47,395 nt of DNA. Source: Acidobacteriota bacterium. Its GTDB lineage: Bacteria > Acidobacteriota > Terriglobia > Terriglobales > Acidobacteriaceae. The DNA lies in contig QIAB01000041.1 in NCBI GenBank assembly GCA_003225455.1, positions 1-47,395 of the forward strand, given 5' to 3'. This document shows, piece by piece, positions 29,824-38,528 of this stretch; positions within the stretch are counted from its first letter, which is position 1, and each line of letters begins with the position of its first letter. The notes under the pieces are model-generated. The model searched no databases. It saw only the letters and a program-made list of their open reading frames with translations, and had not been told where the DNA came from. Made by a program: the position numbers and the translations under genes.

Positions 29824-30614
29824 CTCCAGTCTTCACCGCCATTCCCTTTGTAAAAGCCAACGCCTGCGGAAATGATTTCCTCATCATTGATGGCATGCAC
29901 GCCCCAGCCGATATGGCAAGCTTCAGCCTGCGTATTTGTGACCGGCACGCGGGCGTGGGTGCCGACGGCGTGGAGTGGCTTTTCCCTGATCAGGATGCGG
30001 ATATCCGTGCGCGGCTGTTTAATGCTGACGGGTCTGAAGCCGAGATATCCGGCAACGGAACTCGCTGTGTAGCGGCCTATGTTTGCTCCGATCAGCCTCG
30101 AGAGAAAGTCACAGTCCGCACCGGCGCCGGAATCAGAACATGTGTTCTCACTAGCCATAACGAAAACCAATATGAATTCGAAATCGCAATGGGCGAGCCG
30201 CAGGTCGGCGATGAGTTTTCGATTAAACTGGCTTTCGGTGAGGTGCGTGGCATCCCAGTTTCGATGGGCAATCCTCACTACGTGGTTTTCGTGAATGAAT
30301 TTGGTCCCGGGTGGCAGGCCGAAGCGGCGGAGATCGGACGCCATCACGACTTCAAGCATGGGATTAACGTTGAGTTCGTAGCAATTAAAGATAAGCAACA
30401 TATTGACGCCAGGTTTTTCGAGCGTGGAGTGGGGGAAACGCAATCATCTGGTACCGGAACCTGCGCTGCTGCCGTTGCCACGATCACCACGAAGAGAGCG
30501 GCCTCGCCGATCCGTGTGCATACTCCGGGCGGAGTGCAGATGGTACGCTGGGATGGTGAAGTCTTCTTGCGCGGCACTGCGCAGCTGATCTGCCGGGGAG
30601 AGTTTTTCGTTTAA
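29820..30614 (+). CDS. dapF: Diaminopimelate epimerase
   Basis: The product is 264 residues. It interconverts LL- and meso-diaminopimelate for lysine and peptidoglycan. Both catalytic cysteines are present, Cys83 (SGNGTRC) and Cys215 (SSGTGTCAAAVA), with NACGNDF near the N terminus and GNPHYVVFV in the middle. It overlaps mgtC by four bases and is followed by ldcA and mpl, linking DAP formation to murein tripeptide recycling. Confidence 0.95.
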   Translation: MTPVFTAIPFVKANACGNDFLIIDGMHAPADMASFSLRICDRHAGVGADGVEWLFPDQDADIRARLFNADGSEAEISGNGTRCVAAYVCSDQPREKVTVRTGAGIRTCVLTSHNENQYEFEIAMGEPQVGDEFSIKLAFGEVRGIPVSMGNPHYVVFVNEFGPGWQAEAAEIGRHHDFKHGINVEFVAIKDKQHIDARFFERGVGETQSSGTGTCAAAVATITTKRAASPIRVHTPGGVQMVRWDGEVFLRGTAQLICRGEFFV

Positions 30615-30625
30615 TCTCACACTGA

Positions 30626-31615
30626 ATGCCACCAATTCACAACCCGCGCGTAAAGCCGGCCGCCTTGAAACCGGGTGATGTTGTCGGTATCGTCGCGCCC
30701 GCCAGCGACATCAAGCGCGATCTGCTCGAAGCCGGCTGCGATGCGCTGCGCAAACTCGGATATAAGCCGTTTTACCTCGATTCTATTTTGGAGAGGGATT
30801 TATATTTTGCTGGCTCGCATGAACGGCGAGCACAGGAATTGCAAACCATGTTCGAGCGCGACGATGTGCGCGCCATCGTATGCGCTCGCGGCGGTTATGG
30901 GTCCAATTATTTGCTGCGGGCCCTCGACTTGCGAAAGGTAGCCAGTCACCCCAAGATTTTCGTCGGTTACAGCGACATCACTACTCTACTCACGTATTTC
31001 GCGGACACTGGAGGGTTTGTGACCTTCCACGGTCCGATGGTCACCAAAGATTTTTCGCGCACTGATGGTGTCGATCTAGCCTCGTGGCAATCGGCGCTGG
31101 GCGGGCAGTCTGAGTGGAAACTGGAAGCCGGAGCGAACGATGGAGTAACGCCGCTCATAGAAGGCTCAGCCGAAGGGATTCTATACGGTGGTTGCCTCTC
31201 AATGCTCGTCGCTTCACTCGGCACTCCGTATGAGATTCAAACTGACGGGACGATCCTGTTCATCGAAGACATCGCTGCAAAGCCTTTTCAAATCGACCGC
31301 ATGCTGATGCAACTGAAGCTGGCGGGAAAATTAGCCGATGTGCGAGGCATCATCTTCGGCGAGATGGTGGACTGTTTTCAAAGCAAAGATCAGGCTTACA
31401 CGCTACAGGAAGTCATCTCGCGCGTGCTGCGGGACGTGCATGTGCCGATCGCTTATGGCTTGCGCTCGGGGCATGTTTCAAGGGGCAACATCACATTGCC
31501 AATCGGCGTGCGGGCCGCAATGAAGGTAACCAGTGACGGCTTAACTTTGAAGATTCTGGAATCGGCCACGACCGTACCGAGCTCCAGCCGCGTGGAAAGC
31601 GTCAAGGTGTTATGA
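30626..31615 (+). CDS. ldcA: LD-carboxypeptidase, peptidase family S66
   Basis: The product is 329 residues. LdcA trims the terminal D-Ala from murein tetrapeptides in the cytoplasm during recycling. The catalytic triad is visible: Ser116 (FVGYSDITT), Glu214 (FIEDIAAKP) and His283 (RSGHVSRG). It overlaps mpl by four bases, and the two act in consecutive steps, which supports the function. Confidence 0.93.
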   Translation: MPPIHNPRVKPAALKPGDVVGIVAPASDIKRDLLEAGCDALRKLGYKPFYLDSILERDLYFAGSHERRAQELQTMFERDDVRAIVCARGGYGSNYLLRALDLRKVASHPKIFVGYSDITTLLTYFADTGGFVTFHGPMVTKDFSRTDGVDLASWQSALGGQSEWKLEAGANDGVTPLIEGSAEGILYGGCLSMLVASLGTPYEIQTDGTILFIEDIAAKPFQIDRMLMQLKLAGKLADVRGIIFGEMVDCFQSKDQAYTLQEVISRVLRDVHVPIAYGLRSGHVSRGNITLPIGVRAAMKVTSDGLTLKILESATTVPSSSRVESVKVL

Positions 31616-33072
31616 ATCAGGGGAAACACATCCACTTGATTGGCATCTGCGGCACTGCGATGGCTTCGCTGGCCGGAATGCTGAAGCAGCGCGGGTTTCG
31701 CATCACCGGTTCGGACGCGGCCGCCTATCCGCCAATGTCGGACTTCTTGGCGTCGCTCAGTATTCCGCTCTCACAGCCGTTTGCCGAGAAAAATCTGACA
31801 CCTCGGCCCGACTTGGTTGTGATCGGCAATGCGATCTCGCGTGGCAACGTAGAACTCGAATATGTGCTTGATGAGCGCATCCCTTTCTGCTCGCTGCCGC
31901 AGATTCTTCACGATGAATTCCTGCGTCGAAAAGAAGTTCTCGTGGTCGCTGGTACACACGGCAAGACCACTACTACATCCATGCTTGCGTGGATTTTCGA
32001 TCATGCAGGCATGCAGCCGTCGTTTCTGATCGGCGGCATCGCCGAAAATTTCGGCAGCAGCTTTCAACTTGGAGCGGGGAAGCATTTCATCATCGAGGGC
32101 GACGAATATGACACCGCATTCTTCGATAAAGGCCCCAAGTTTTTACACTACTTTCCGGACGCAGTGATTCTTACCTCCGTCGAATTCGACCATGCCGATA
32201 TATACAAAGATCTCGAAGCGGTAGAAATTGCTTTCAAGCGGCTGGTGAACCTGATTCCGAGGCGCGGGCGCCTCATTGCATTCGATCAGGGCGAAAGCGT
32301 AGAACGTTGTATCGCTCGCGCTCTCTGCCCTGTGGAGCGATATGGCTCGGGAGAAAATTCCGCCTGGCGTGTAATCAACCTGCGCCTCGAACCCTCGCGA
32401 ACTTCATGGTCGGTGCTGCGCCGTGGCGAGCATTGGGCCGATTTTGAATTCTCGTTGGGAGGCGAGTACAACGTATCGAACGCGACAGCGGCTGCGGCTC
32501 TGGCTGCGAGTTGCGCGATTTCGAAAGAGAAAATCGCTGCCGCACTCAAGACATTCAAGAGCGTGAAGCGACGCCTGGAAGTTCGAGCCGAAGTGAATGG
32601 CATCGTCATCATCGACGATTTCGCGCATCATCCCACTGCAATCGCGGGCACGCTTACCGCCTTGCGCTCGCGTTATCCGCGTGGCCGTATTTGGGCTATT
32701 CTCGAGCCGCGCTCGAATACCCTGCGGCGAAACGTTCTGCAGAACGATTTGGCAAGGAGTCTGGCGATGGCCGATGAGGTTGTTATTGCAAATGTCTTCA
32801 AGTCTGACGCGATCCCCGAAGCCGAACGTCTGGATTTGGTTGCACTCGCAACTCAGATTCAGGCACATGGCCGGCGCGCTCGCATCGTGCCCGAGGTTGA
32901 TGGCATCGTGCAGTTGATTGTGCCCGAGATGCGGCCGGGAGACGTCGCAGCGATTCTTTCCAATGGCGGCTTCGGCGGAATCTATGAGAAGCTGCCACAA
33001 CGCTTGCGCATGCTCGCCGGAAGTGTAGCGAGCAATTCAGCGGAAGCCCGAGCGAAAGCCTTATCGGACTAA
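31612..33072 (+). CDS. mpl: UDP-MurNAc:tripeptide ligase
   Basis: The product is 486 residues. Mpl joins recycled L-Ala-gamma-D-Glu-meso-DAP to UDP-MurNAc. It has the Mur-ligase N terminus (HLIGICGTAMASLAGML; MurC has a similar one), the ATP loop GTHGKTTT from residue 114, EGDEYDTAFFDK, which is typical of Mpl, and the DDFAHHPTAI segment. It is directly coupled to ldcA upstream, and its stop (TAA) is followed at once by the ATG of the M61 peptidase gene. Confidence 0.93.
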   Translation: MNQGKHIHLIGICGTAMASLAGMLKQRGFRITGSDAAAYPPMSDFLASLSIPLSQPFAEKNLTPRPDLVVIGNAISRGNVELEYVLDERIPFCSLPQILHDEFLRRKEVLVVAGTHGKTTTTSMLAWIFDHAGMQPSFLIGGIAENFGSSFQLGAGKHFIIEGDEYDTAFFDKGPKFLHYFPDAVILTSVEFDHADIYKDLEAVEIAFKRLVNLIPRRGRLIAFDQGESVERCIARALCPVERYGSGENSAWRVINLRLEPSRTSWSVLRRGEHWADFEFSLGGEYNVSNATAAAALAASCAISKEKIAAALKTFKSVKRRLEVRAEVNGIVIIDDFAHHPTAIAGTLTALRSRYPRGRIWAILEPRSNTLRRNVLQNDLARSLAMADEVVIANVFKSDAIPEAERLDLVALATQIQAHGRRARIVPEVDGIVQLIVPEMRPGDVAAILSNGGFGGIYEKLPQRLRMLAGSVASNSAEARAKALSD

Positions 33073-35022
33073 ATGTCCCATAATGCCCCCATCTGCCTTA
33101 GTGATCTGTTCTTCTCGGCGCGCTTTGCGAATTCTTTGCGTACGTTAAGAGCTTTTACATGCAAAGGTCGCAAAGGAAGCGCGCGGAGTTCGCAAAGGGA
33201 GTCCTACAGGACCCGGGTTGCAAGCTTCTTCCTATTTGCAATTTGGATCGCTGTTCCGACACAGCCCGTCTGCGCCCAAGTTGGATCTTCCTCGCCACCA
33301 ATTCAGTACACGATTGCGCTGGCCAATCTTTCCGCGCACAAAGTTCATATCACTGTCACTCTCCCGCCGGGTGCTGCTGATCGCGATGTGCAATTGCCCG
33401 TTTGGAATGCCCTCTATCAAGTACGCGACTTTTCGCAGTATGTGAATTGGGTGCGGGCGAAGAACCATCAAGGAGGAGCGCTCCCGATTCGTCTGCTGGA
33501 CAAAAGTCGATGGCGTGTGCGCGGGGCCGCAAACGGGGCTGAGGTCGAATACGAAATTCTGGCGATGCTGCCTGGCCCCTACGGAGCCGAGCTAAACGCG
33601 AGACACGCATTTTTCAATCTAGCTGAAATTCTCATGTACCCGGTTGACCAGCGTTCCGCTCCAGTCCAGCTCCACTTCGTCGATGTTCCTCCAAACTGGC
33701 AGATTGCAACTCCCCTGGAGAAATCACAGAGCGGAAATTTCACGGCTCAAAACTACGACCGCCTCGTGGATTCGCCTGTCGAGATCAGCGCATTTGAAGA
33801 AGAGGACTTTGACGACGGCGGCGCGCATTACCGTGTAGTCGTGGACGCAGAACGCGGCGATTATGATTTGCGAAAGCTGGTGCCGGTGGTCAGAAAAATC
33901 GTGACTGCCGCCACCGGCTGGATGAATGATCGCCCATTTAGCCGGTATCTATTCCTGTACCATTTCCCCCGTGATTCCGGGGGAGGCGGTATGGAGCACG
34001 CGTACTCAACTGCAATCGAAGTGAACGCGCATGTGCTGGTCGACAACCCGCTGGCCTTCGCTGATGTAACGGCGCACGAGTTCTTTCATCTCTGGAACGT
34101 GAAGCGCATCCGGCCGCAGTCGCTTGAGCCAGTCGATTACACCAAAGAAAACTACACCTCGGCGCTGTGGTTTAGCGAAGGCGTGACTAATACAGCGCAG
34201 GATTACATCCTGTTGCGTGCCGGATTACTCGACGAGAGCCGGTTCTTGCAGCGCGTGGCTGGCCAGATTGAAGAACTGGAAGTCCGTCCAGCGCGCTTAG
34301 CCCAGTCGGTCGAGGAATCGAGCCTCGATGCGTGGCTGGAGAAATATCAACAATATTGGAATCCAGAGCGCAGCATTTCCTATTACAACAAAGGCGATCT
34401 GCTCGGTGTAATGCTCGACCTCGCGATGCGCGATGCGAGCGATGATAGGACCTCGCTGCGCGATCTTTTCCACTGGACGAATCGCAACTACGCACAGCAG
34501 GGAAAATTCTTTCCAGATTCAGACGGAGTGCGCCAGGCGGCGGAAGCAGTTACTCATGCCGACCTCGAATCATTTTTTGCGAAGTATGTTGCCGGAACCG
34601 AGCAAATCCCGTGGGATGACGTGTTCAAGCGCGTGGGGCTGCATTTGTTACGGCAGCGTGAAACGCTTGCCGACCTGGGCTTTTCCGCGATCCGAACGTT
34701 TGGTTCGCAACCGGTCGTGACTTCGGTTCGCCCCGGAACTGAGGCTGAACGATCCGGTCTCGTCGAAGGCGACTTGATTCTGGAGATCAACAATCGCGCG
34801 GCCAGTTCCGATTTTCAAGAAAAGCTCGCGCAATTGCGTCCCGGCGACACGATCCGGCTGAAGGTTCAAAGTTCGGGCCGCGAGCGCACGCTGCAATGGA
34901 AGCTTGGCAGTCGCGAAGAAATTGAGTTTGAATTAAAAGATGTGGACAATATTACGCCGCAGCAGAAGGCCCATCGTGCCGCTTGGTTGAAAGGCGAATC
35001 CCTGGGAGGGACGAGCCCGTGA
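33073..35022 (+). CDS. M61 family peptidase with PDZ domain
   Basis: The product is 649 residues. The zinc site is His335-Glu-x2-His339 (TAHEFFHLWNVKRIRP) with Glu369 in WFSEGVTN; a PDZ domain lies near the C terminus (VRPGTEAERSGLVEGDLILEI). This is the M61 glycyl-aminopeptidase-like family, periplasmic here because a signal-like helix (ASFFLFAIWIAVPTQPVCAQ) precedes the mature part. The first 45 residues are encoded by a word repeat (33112-33200), and no clear in-frame start lies after it, so the repeat seems to be translated. The gene touches mpl and overlaps plsC. Confidence 0.88.
   Translation: MSHNAPICLSDLFFSARFANSLRTLRAFTCKGRKGSARSSQRESYRTRVASFFLFAIWIAVPTQPVCAQVGSSSPPIQYTIALANLSAHKVHITVTLPPGAADRDVQLPVWNALYQVRDFSQYVNWVRAKNHQGGALPIRLLDKSRWRVRGAANGAEVEYEILAMLPGPYGAELNARHAFFNLAEILMYPVDQRSAPVQLHFVDVPPNWQIATPLEKSQSGNFTAQNYDRLVDSPVEISAFEEEDFDDGGAHYRVVVDAERGDYDLRKLVPVVRKIVTAATGWMNDRPFSRYLFLYHFPRDSGGGGMEHAYSTAIEVNAHVLVDNPLAFADVTAHEFFHLWNVKRIRPQSLEPVDYTKENYTSALWFSEGVTNTAQDYILLRAGLLDESRFLQRVAGQIEELEVRPARLAQSVEESSLDAWLEKYQQYWNPERSISYYNKGDLLGVMLDLAMRDASDDRTSLRDLFHWTNRNYAQQGKFFPDSDGVRQAAEAVTHADLESFFAKYVAGTEQIPWDDVFKRVGLHLLRQRETLADLGFSAIRTFGSQPVVTSVRPGTEAERSGLVEGDLILEINNRAASSDFQEKLAQLRPGDTIRLKVQSSGRERTLQWKLGSREEIEFELKDVDNITPQQKAHRAAWLKGESLGGTSP
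33112..33200. repeat. Inverted short-word repeat (CTTTGCG type) inside an N-terminal coding region
   Basis: Forward words CGCTTTGCG and TTCTTTGCG are answered by GCAAAGGTCGCAAAGG and CGCAAAGGG on the right. It lies within the first 45 codons of the M61 peptidase frame, before its signal-like helix. Confidence 0.75.
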
Positions 35023-35726
35023 TCCGCACCATTCTCATGCTCAGTTTTTGGGGCGTGTTACTTCCACTGGCAGCTCTCATCTGCTTTCCTTGGACTTTTC
35101 TCACCGGCGACATCAGCTTCCTATATCAGGTCGGAATGTGGGGTGCATTTACCGGAGTTCGCCTGGCCGGCGTGCGTGTGCAAACGGTTGGACTGGATAA
35201 GCTCGATCCCGCACGGACCTATATTTTTATGTCCAATCATGTTTCGAACATCGATCCGCCATTGTTGCTGCCCCTGATCCCGAGACGCACATCGGTCATG
35301 GCGAAAAAAGAATTGTTCAGTTATCCGCTGCTGGGAAAAACAATGCGGTTGGGATCATTGGTCCCGGTGGACCGCGGAAATCGCGAAGCGGGAATTGCTG
35401 CTGTCCGCGCCGCAGCCGAGGTGATTCGTCACGGAATCAACATGACCATCTTTGTCGAAGGGCACCGCTCGTTCGATGGCAAACTGCTGCCCTTCAAAAA
35501 AGGCCCATTTTACCTGGCCGAGGAATGCGCCGTTCCGGTCGTGCCGGTCACGATTGCAGGAACGCATTACACCATGCCGAAGCGAAGGTTCGCAATAAAA
35601 CCAGGGACCGTAACCGTGATCTTTCACGCGCCCATTGAGCCTTCCGAATTCGGCGGCCGCGAATGTCTGACGGAGCGAGTGCGAGCTGCAATCAATTCCG
35701 GTTTGCCGGACGAATACCGGAGCTGA
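35019..35726 (+). CDS. plsC: 1-acyl-sn-glycerol-3-phosphate acyltransferase
   Basis: The product is 235 residues from GTG 35019, which overlaps the TGA of the M61 gene (GTGA) and has GGGAGGG upstream. PlsC acylates lysophosphatidate to phosphatidate at the inner membrane. The HX4D motif is in SNHVSNIDPP, and the second conserved block is FVEGHRSFDGKLLPFKKG. The N-terminal 60 residues include a hydrophobic segment (LSFWGVLLPLAALICFPWTF). Confidence 0.9.
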   Translation: MIRTILMLSFWGVLLPLAALICFPWTFLTGDISFLYQVGMWGAFTGVRLAGVRVQTVGLDKLDPARTYIFMSNHVSNIDPPLLLPLIPRRTSVMAKKELFSYPLLGKTMRLGSLVPVDRGNREAGIAAVRAAAEVIRHGINMTIFVEGHRSFDGKLLPFKKGPFYLAEECAVPVVPVTIAGTHYTMPKRRFAIKPGTVTVIFHAPIEPSEFGGRECLTERVRAAINSGLPDEYRS

Positions 35727-35743
35727 GAGCTTTCCGCCACACG

Positions 35744-35795
35744 CCACGTAGGGGCGGAGCCTGTCCTGAACTGAGCCGAAGGATGCCCTCACCCG
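35744..35795. repeat. Possible degenerate repeat between plsC and lpxD
   Basis: CGTAGGGGCGGAGCCTGTCC followed by TGAACTGAGCCGAAGGATGC has the same CGTAGGGG lead as other elements here, but the stems are weak. It fills the convergent gap. Confidence 0.4.
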
Positions 35796-35808
35796 CCCGA
35801 CCACAAGA

Positions 35809-36807
35809 TCACCTTCCCCCGCGCTTCAACGCTTTGACAATTTCCGGCAAACGGTTGAATGCCGCTGCGCAGCGCAGCCACAGTTTATTGTCAATGGCTG
35901 GGTATCCGCTTACGACCGCCCCTGCCGCCACATCCTTTGGAATTCCGCTTTGCGCCGTGGCAATGGCACCGTCCCCAATTTTGCAGTGTCCTGCCACTCC
36001 CACTTGGCCTGCCAGGATCACGTTCTTGCCCACTTCAGTGGATCCCGCCAAGCCCACCTGCGCGCACAACAACGTATCTTCTCCCACCCGCGAGCCATGT
36101 CCTACCTGCACCAAATTGTCGATTTTCGCTCCGCGCGCGACGTGCGTCTGGCCAACGCTGGCACGGTCGATGCAGGCATTCGCCTGAATCTCTACGTCAT
36201 CTTCGATTACCGCCGGCCCCGACTGCACAATCTTGTGCCATCGGCCCGAATCGTCTTTAGCGAATCCAAAACCATCCCCACCAACGATGACTCCATTTTG
36301 CAGGATGACGTTATCGCCGATGCGGCAGTGCTCGCGGACCACGGCATGAGCGTGCGCGAAAAAATTGTTGCCGATATGCGCGCCACGATAGATCACCACA
36401 TGCGCAAGTAATACGGCGTCTTCGCCGATGCGAACATCCTCTGCAACGACCGCGTACGGACCGATATGTGCGGCTTCCCCGATTTTGGCGGAAGAATGAA
36501 CGACCGCGGTGGAATGAATCCCAGGCCGATACTTCGGTGGCTGATAAAACAGCTCAATTGCCCGCGCGAAACTCAGATACGGGTTCTTACTTCGCAGCGT
36601 CGCCGTCGGCAGAGCAGGGAAGTCCTCCGCCACAATAACTGCCGAAGCTTTTGTTGTCCGCGCCGCCGCTGCGTACTTTGGATTGGCAAGGAACGTAATT
36701 TGCCCGACGCCAGCGTCTTCGATTCCGGCTACTCCGGTGATTTCCAGGTCAGGCGAGCCGTTTTCTACGCGCGCATTGAGAGTGGAGGCGATGTCTGCAA
36801 GTTTCAT
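35809..36807 (-). CDS. lpxD: UDP-3-O-(3-hydroxyacyl)glucosamine N-acyltransferase
   Basis: The product is 332 residues. LpxD adds the second acyl chain in lipid A synthesis, so the cell should have an LPS-type outer membrane. An N-terminal uridine-binding domain (ITGVAGIEDAGVGQITFLAN) is followed by left-handed beta-helix hexapeptide repeats (for example KIGEAAHIGPYAVVAEDVRI) and VGGDGFGFAKDD ... RWHKIVQSG with the expected catalytic His. It stands alone and converges on plsC. Confidence 0.95.
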   Translation of the reverse strand: MKLADIASTLNARVENGSPDLEITGVAGIEDAGVGQITFLANPKYAAAARTTKASAVIVAEDFPALPTATLRSKNPYLSFARAIELFYQPPKYRPGIHSTAVVHSSAKIGEAAHIGPYAVVAEDVRIGEDAVLLAHVVIYRGAHIGNNFFAHAHAVVREHCRIGDNVILQNGVIVGGDGFGFAKDDSGRWHKIVQSGPAVIEDDVEIQANACIDRASVGQTHVARGAKIDNLVQVGHGSRVGEDTLLCAQVGLAGSTEVGKNVILAGQVGVAGHCKIGDGAIATAQSGIPKDVAAGAVVSGYPAIDNKLWLRCAAAFNRLPEIVKALKRGGR

Positions 36808-36840
36808 AGTTAATCCGCCAGAATTGTAATGGTTTTATCC

Positions 36841-36891
36841 GTGCTCACGTAGCCACGGACGCCCTCGTCCATGGTGGCGCGGGTGGAGCAC
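36841..36891. repeat. Structured element upstream of lpxD
   Basis: Outer arms GTGCTC (36841-36846) and GAGCAC (36886-36891) enclose CCACGGACG-CCCT-CGTCCATGG (36853-36874, one mismatch). The CCCT loop recalls the double-hairpin family, and the closing outer stem recalls the cloverleaf elements. Confidence 0.7.
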
Positions 36892-37013
36892 TTGCCCTAC
36901 GTGGCCTGTGGGGGAAGCGCGACCCCGAAGTCCCAGCCACCCTGTCCAGCTTCTTGACTCCAACCGCGCTCCTTTGAAATGATTCGCCCGCAAGCCATCC
37001 AAAAGGAGGTTCT

Positions 37014-37355
37014 ATGCCGCATTATCTGAGTCAAGTCGCATATTCGCGGGAAGGCTGGCAAGCCCTGTTGGCGAACCCGCAGGATCGGATTGAAGCCGTG
37101 AGACCGGCTGTCGAGAAATTGGGAGGCAAGATCAAAAGTGCGTGGTTTGCCTTTGGCGACTACGACGTAATAGTAATTCTTGAAATGCCCGATAACGTTA
37201 GTGCCGCCGCCATCGCGATTGCATTTGCCGGAGGCGGTGCATGCAAATCTGTCCAGACCACACCACTTATGTCCGTGCAGGAAGCGGTTCAGGCCATGAA
37301 GAAAGCGGGTGAATCAGGCTACCGGCCAGCCACGACCTCGGCTCGCGCAGCTTGA
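37014..37355 (+). CDS. GYD domain protein
   Basis: The product is 113 residues with FGDYDVIVILEMPD, the core phrase of the GYD domain, a small ferredoxin-like fold of unknown function. AAAGGAGG at ideal spacing gives the start. It appears to be monocistronic. The last 15 residues are low in complexity and probably disordered. Confidence 0.85.
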   Translation: MPHYLSQVAYSREGWQALLANPQDRIEAVRPAVEKLGGKIKSAWFAFGDYDVIVILEMPDNVSAAAIAIAFAGGGACKSVQTTPLMSVQEAVQAMKKAGESGYRPATTSARAA

Positions 37356-37395
37356 TTCATTTTTAACCGAGACTAAAAGCGGCCGTTTGCGACTT

Positions 37396-37465
37396 GTGTG
37401 GCGGCGGGGCTATGCCCCGCCTGATCGAGCACGGTGCTGGACGGGGCACAGCCCCGTCCCCACAC
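37396..37465. repeat. Cloverleaf-like structured element, copy C
   Basis: Outer stem GTGTGG (37396-37401) with CCACAC (37460-37465). Inside are GCGGGGC-TAT-GCCCCGC (37404-37420), AGCA-CGG-TGCT (37428-37438) and GGACGGGGC-ACA-GCCCCGTCC (37439-37459). All four stems are perfect. The sequence differs from copies A and B, but the four-stem plan is the same. Confidence 0.9.
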
Positions 37466-37519
37466 AAACAATGGGAAGTGTGCGGAATTACAAGGTCACT
37501 AAGGGCCGCGAAGCAATGC

Positions 37520-38236
37520 TCAGATCAGTCCCAACCCGGAAGCAATCAAATACACTGCTTCTCCCATCGCAACCGCAATGAGCACGCCTTGCCGTATTCG
37601 AGAGCGCGAAAGCGCAGTGCGCAGCTTTTCGCCACGCTCATCAGCATCAGAGGAGCGCGGCAGAACTCCGGAGGGCCCTCCCGCGATCGCTGGCATCGGA
37701 ACTTGTATCGGCGGCCGAGCAACCGTGACTTTGACGGGCTCCGTCCGAAATTCGGCCCGCTGTGCCGGAGGAACTTTCGGCAGCGCAATTACGGACGACC
37801 ACCGCTGAACCTCCAGTGATCCAGTTCGCATACTGGCGTCCAGCGGCCTCGCCGTCAGCTCCAGCGGTGCCATTCGCTCCGGCGCCACGCGATCTGCTAA
37901 GTTGCGCAGCAGAGAAGTCCACCACGGACGACTCAGCTGATCGTTGATCAGCTCTCCAACATCCACCGGCATCGACTCCAGTTCAAGCGGCGGCAGCACC
38001 TCGGGCGTGATCACGCTTCCGATATTCGTAAACACCGTCCGATACCACGGCAGAGTCACGTAATCGCCGAGCAACATTCCCAGATTCACCGGCCGCGACG
38101 TCACATGTAGCGGCGGCAGCTTCTCCGGGAAGAAATGATCGCGCAGCTCCGCTAAGAGATGTCTCCACAAAGGGCGGGTGGCGCTTTGCGGCAGCAGCAG
38201 ATTGATTTCCGAATTTCCGGGATCGGTGGATGCCAT
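37520..38236 (-). CDS. Tail-anchored protein with three internal repeats
   Basis: The product is 238 residues. Three tandem units of about 42 residues share the plan RPLWRHLLAELRDHFFPEKL then PPL-x-V/L-x3-PV/L: units begin near residues 20, 62 and 104. A Pro-rich spacer follows and the last 22 residues form one hydrophobic helix (VLIAVAMGEAVYLIASGLG), so the protein is probably anchored by its C terminus with the repeats in the cytoplasm. I do not recognise the family. It stands alone. Confidence 0.7.
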   Translation of the reverse strand: MASTDPGNSEINLLLPQSATRPLWRHLLAELRDHFFPEKLPPLHVTSRPVNLGMLLGDYVTLPWYRTVFTNIGSVITPEVLPPLELESMPVDVGELINDQLSRPWWTSLLRNLADRVAPERMAPLELTARPLDASMRTGSLEVQRWSSVIALPKVPPAQRAEFRTEPVKVTVARPPIQVPMPAIAGGPSGVLPRSSDADERGEKLRTALSRSRIRQGVLIAVAMGEAVYLIASGLGLI

Positions 38237-38320
38237 GGATTCTTCTTCACTCTAGCATCCCGGGCGGCAACCCGCCACCTTAAGAGGGTGATTCTTGCCG
38301 CTGTAATCAAGAGTGATTCG

Positions 38321-38373
38321 TTAACCGCAGAGGACACAGAGGGCCATAGAAGAGGACGCAGAGGATCACAGAG
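38321..38373. repeat. Short-word repeat (GCAGAGGACACAGAGG type)
   Basis: TTAACCGCAGAGGACACAGA then AGAAGAGGACGCAGAGG and ATCACAGAG repeat one word with 8-10 base spacing. It lies upstream of the RAYT remnant. Confidence 0.75.
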
Positions 38374-38528
38374 CCAGCTGCCCCGGGTCTCGCCGCTTTT
38401 GCGAGACTTCTGAGAGCCGGGGGTGCCCTAGGTCTCGCCGTTTTTGCGAGACCTGGGAGAGTGTCAGATCCCACCTCCGGTGTTCATCGGTCACAGACGC
38501 TCGGCTTCTACATTCCTACTATTTCCTC

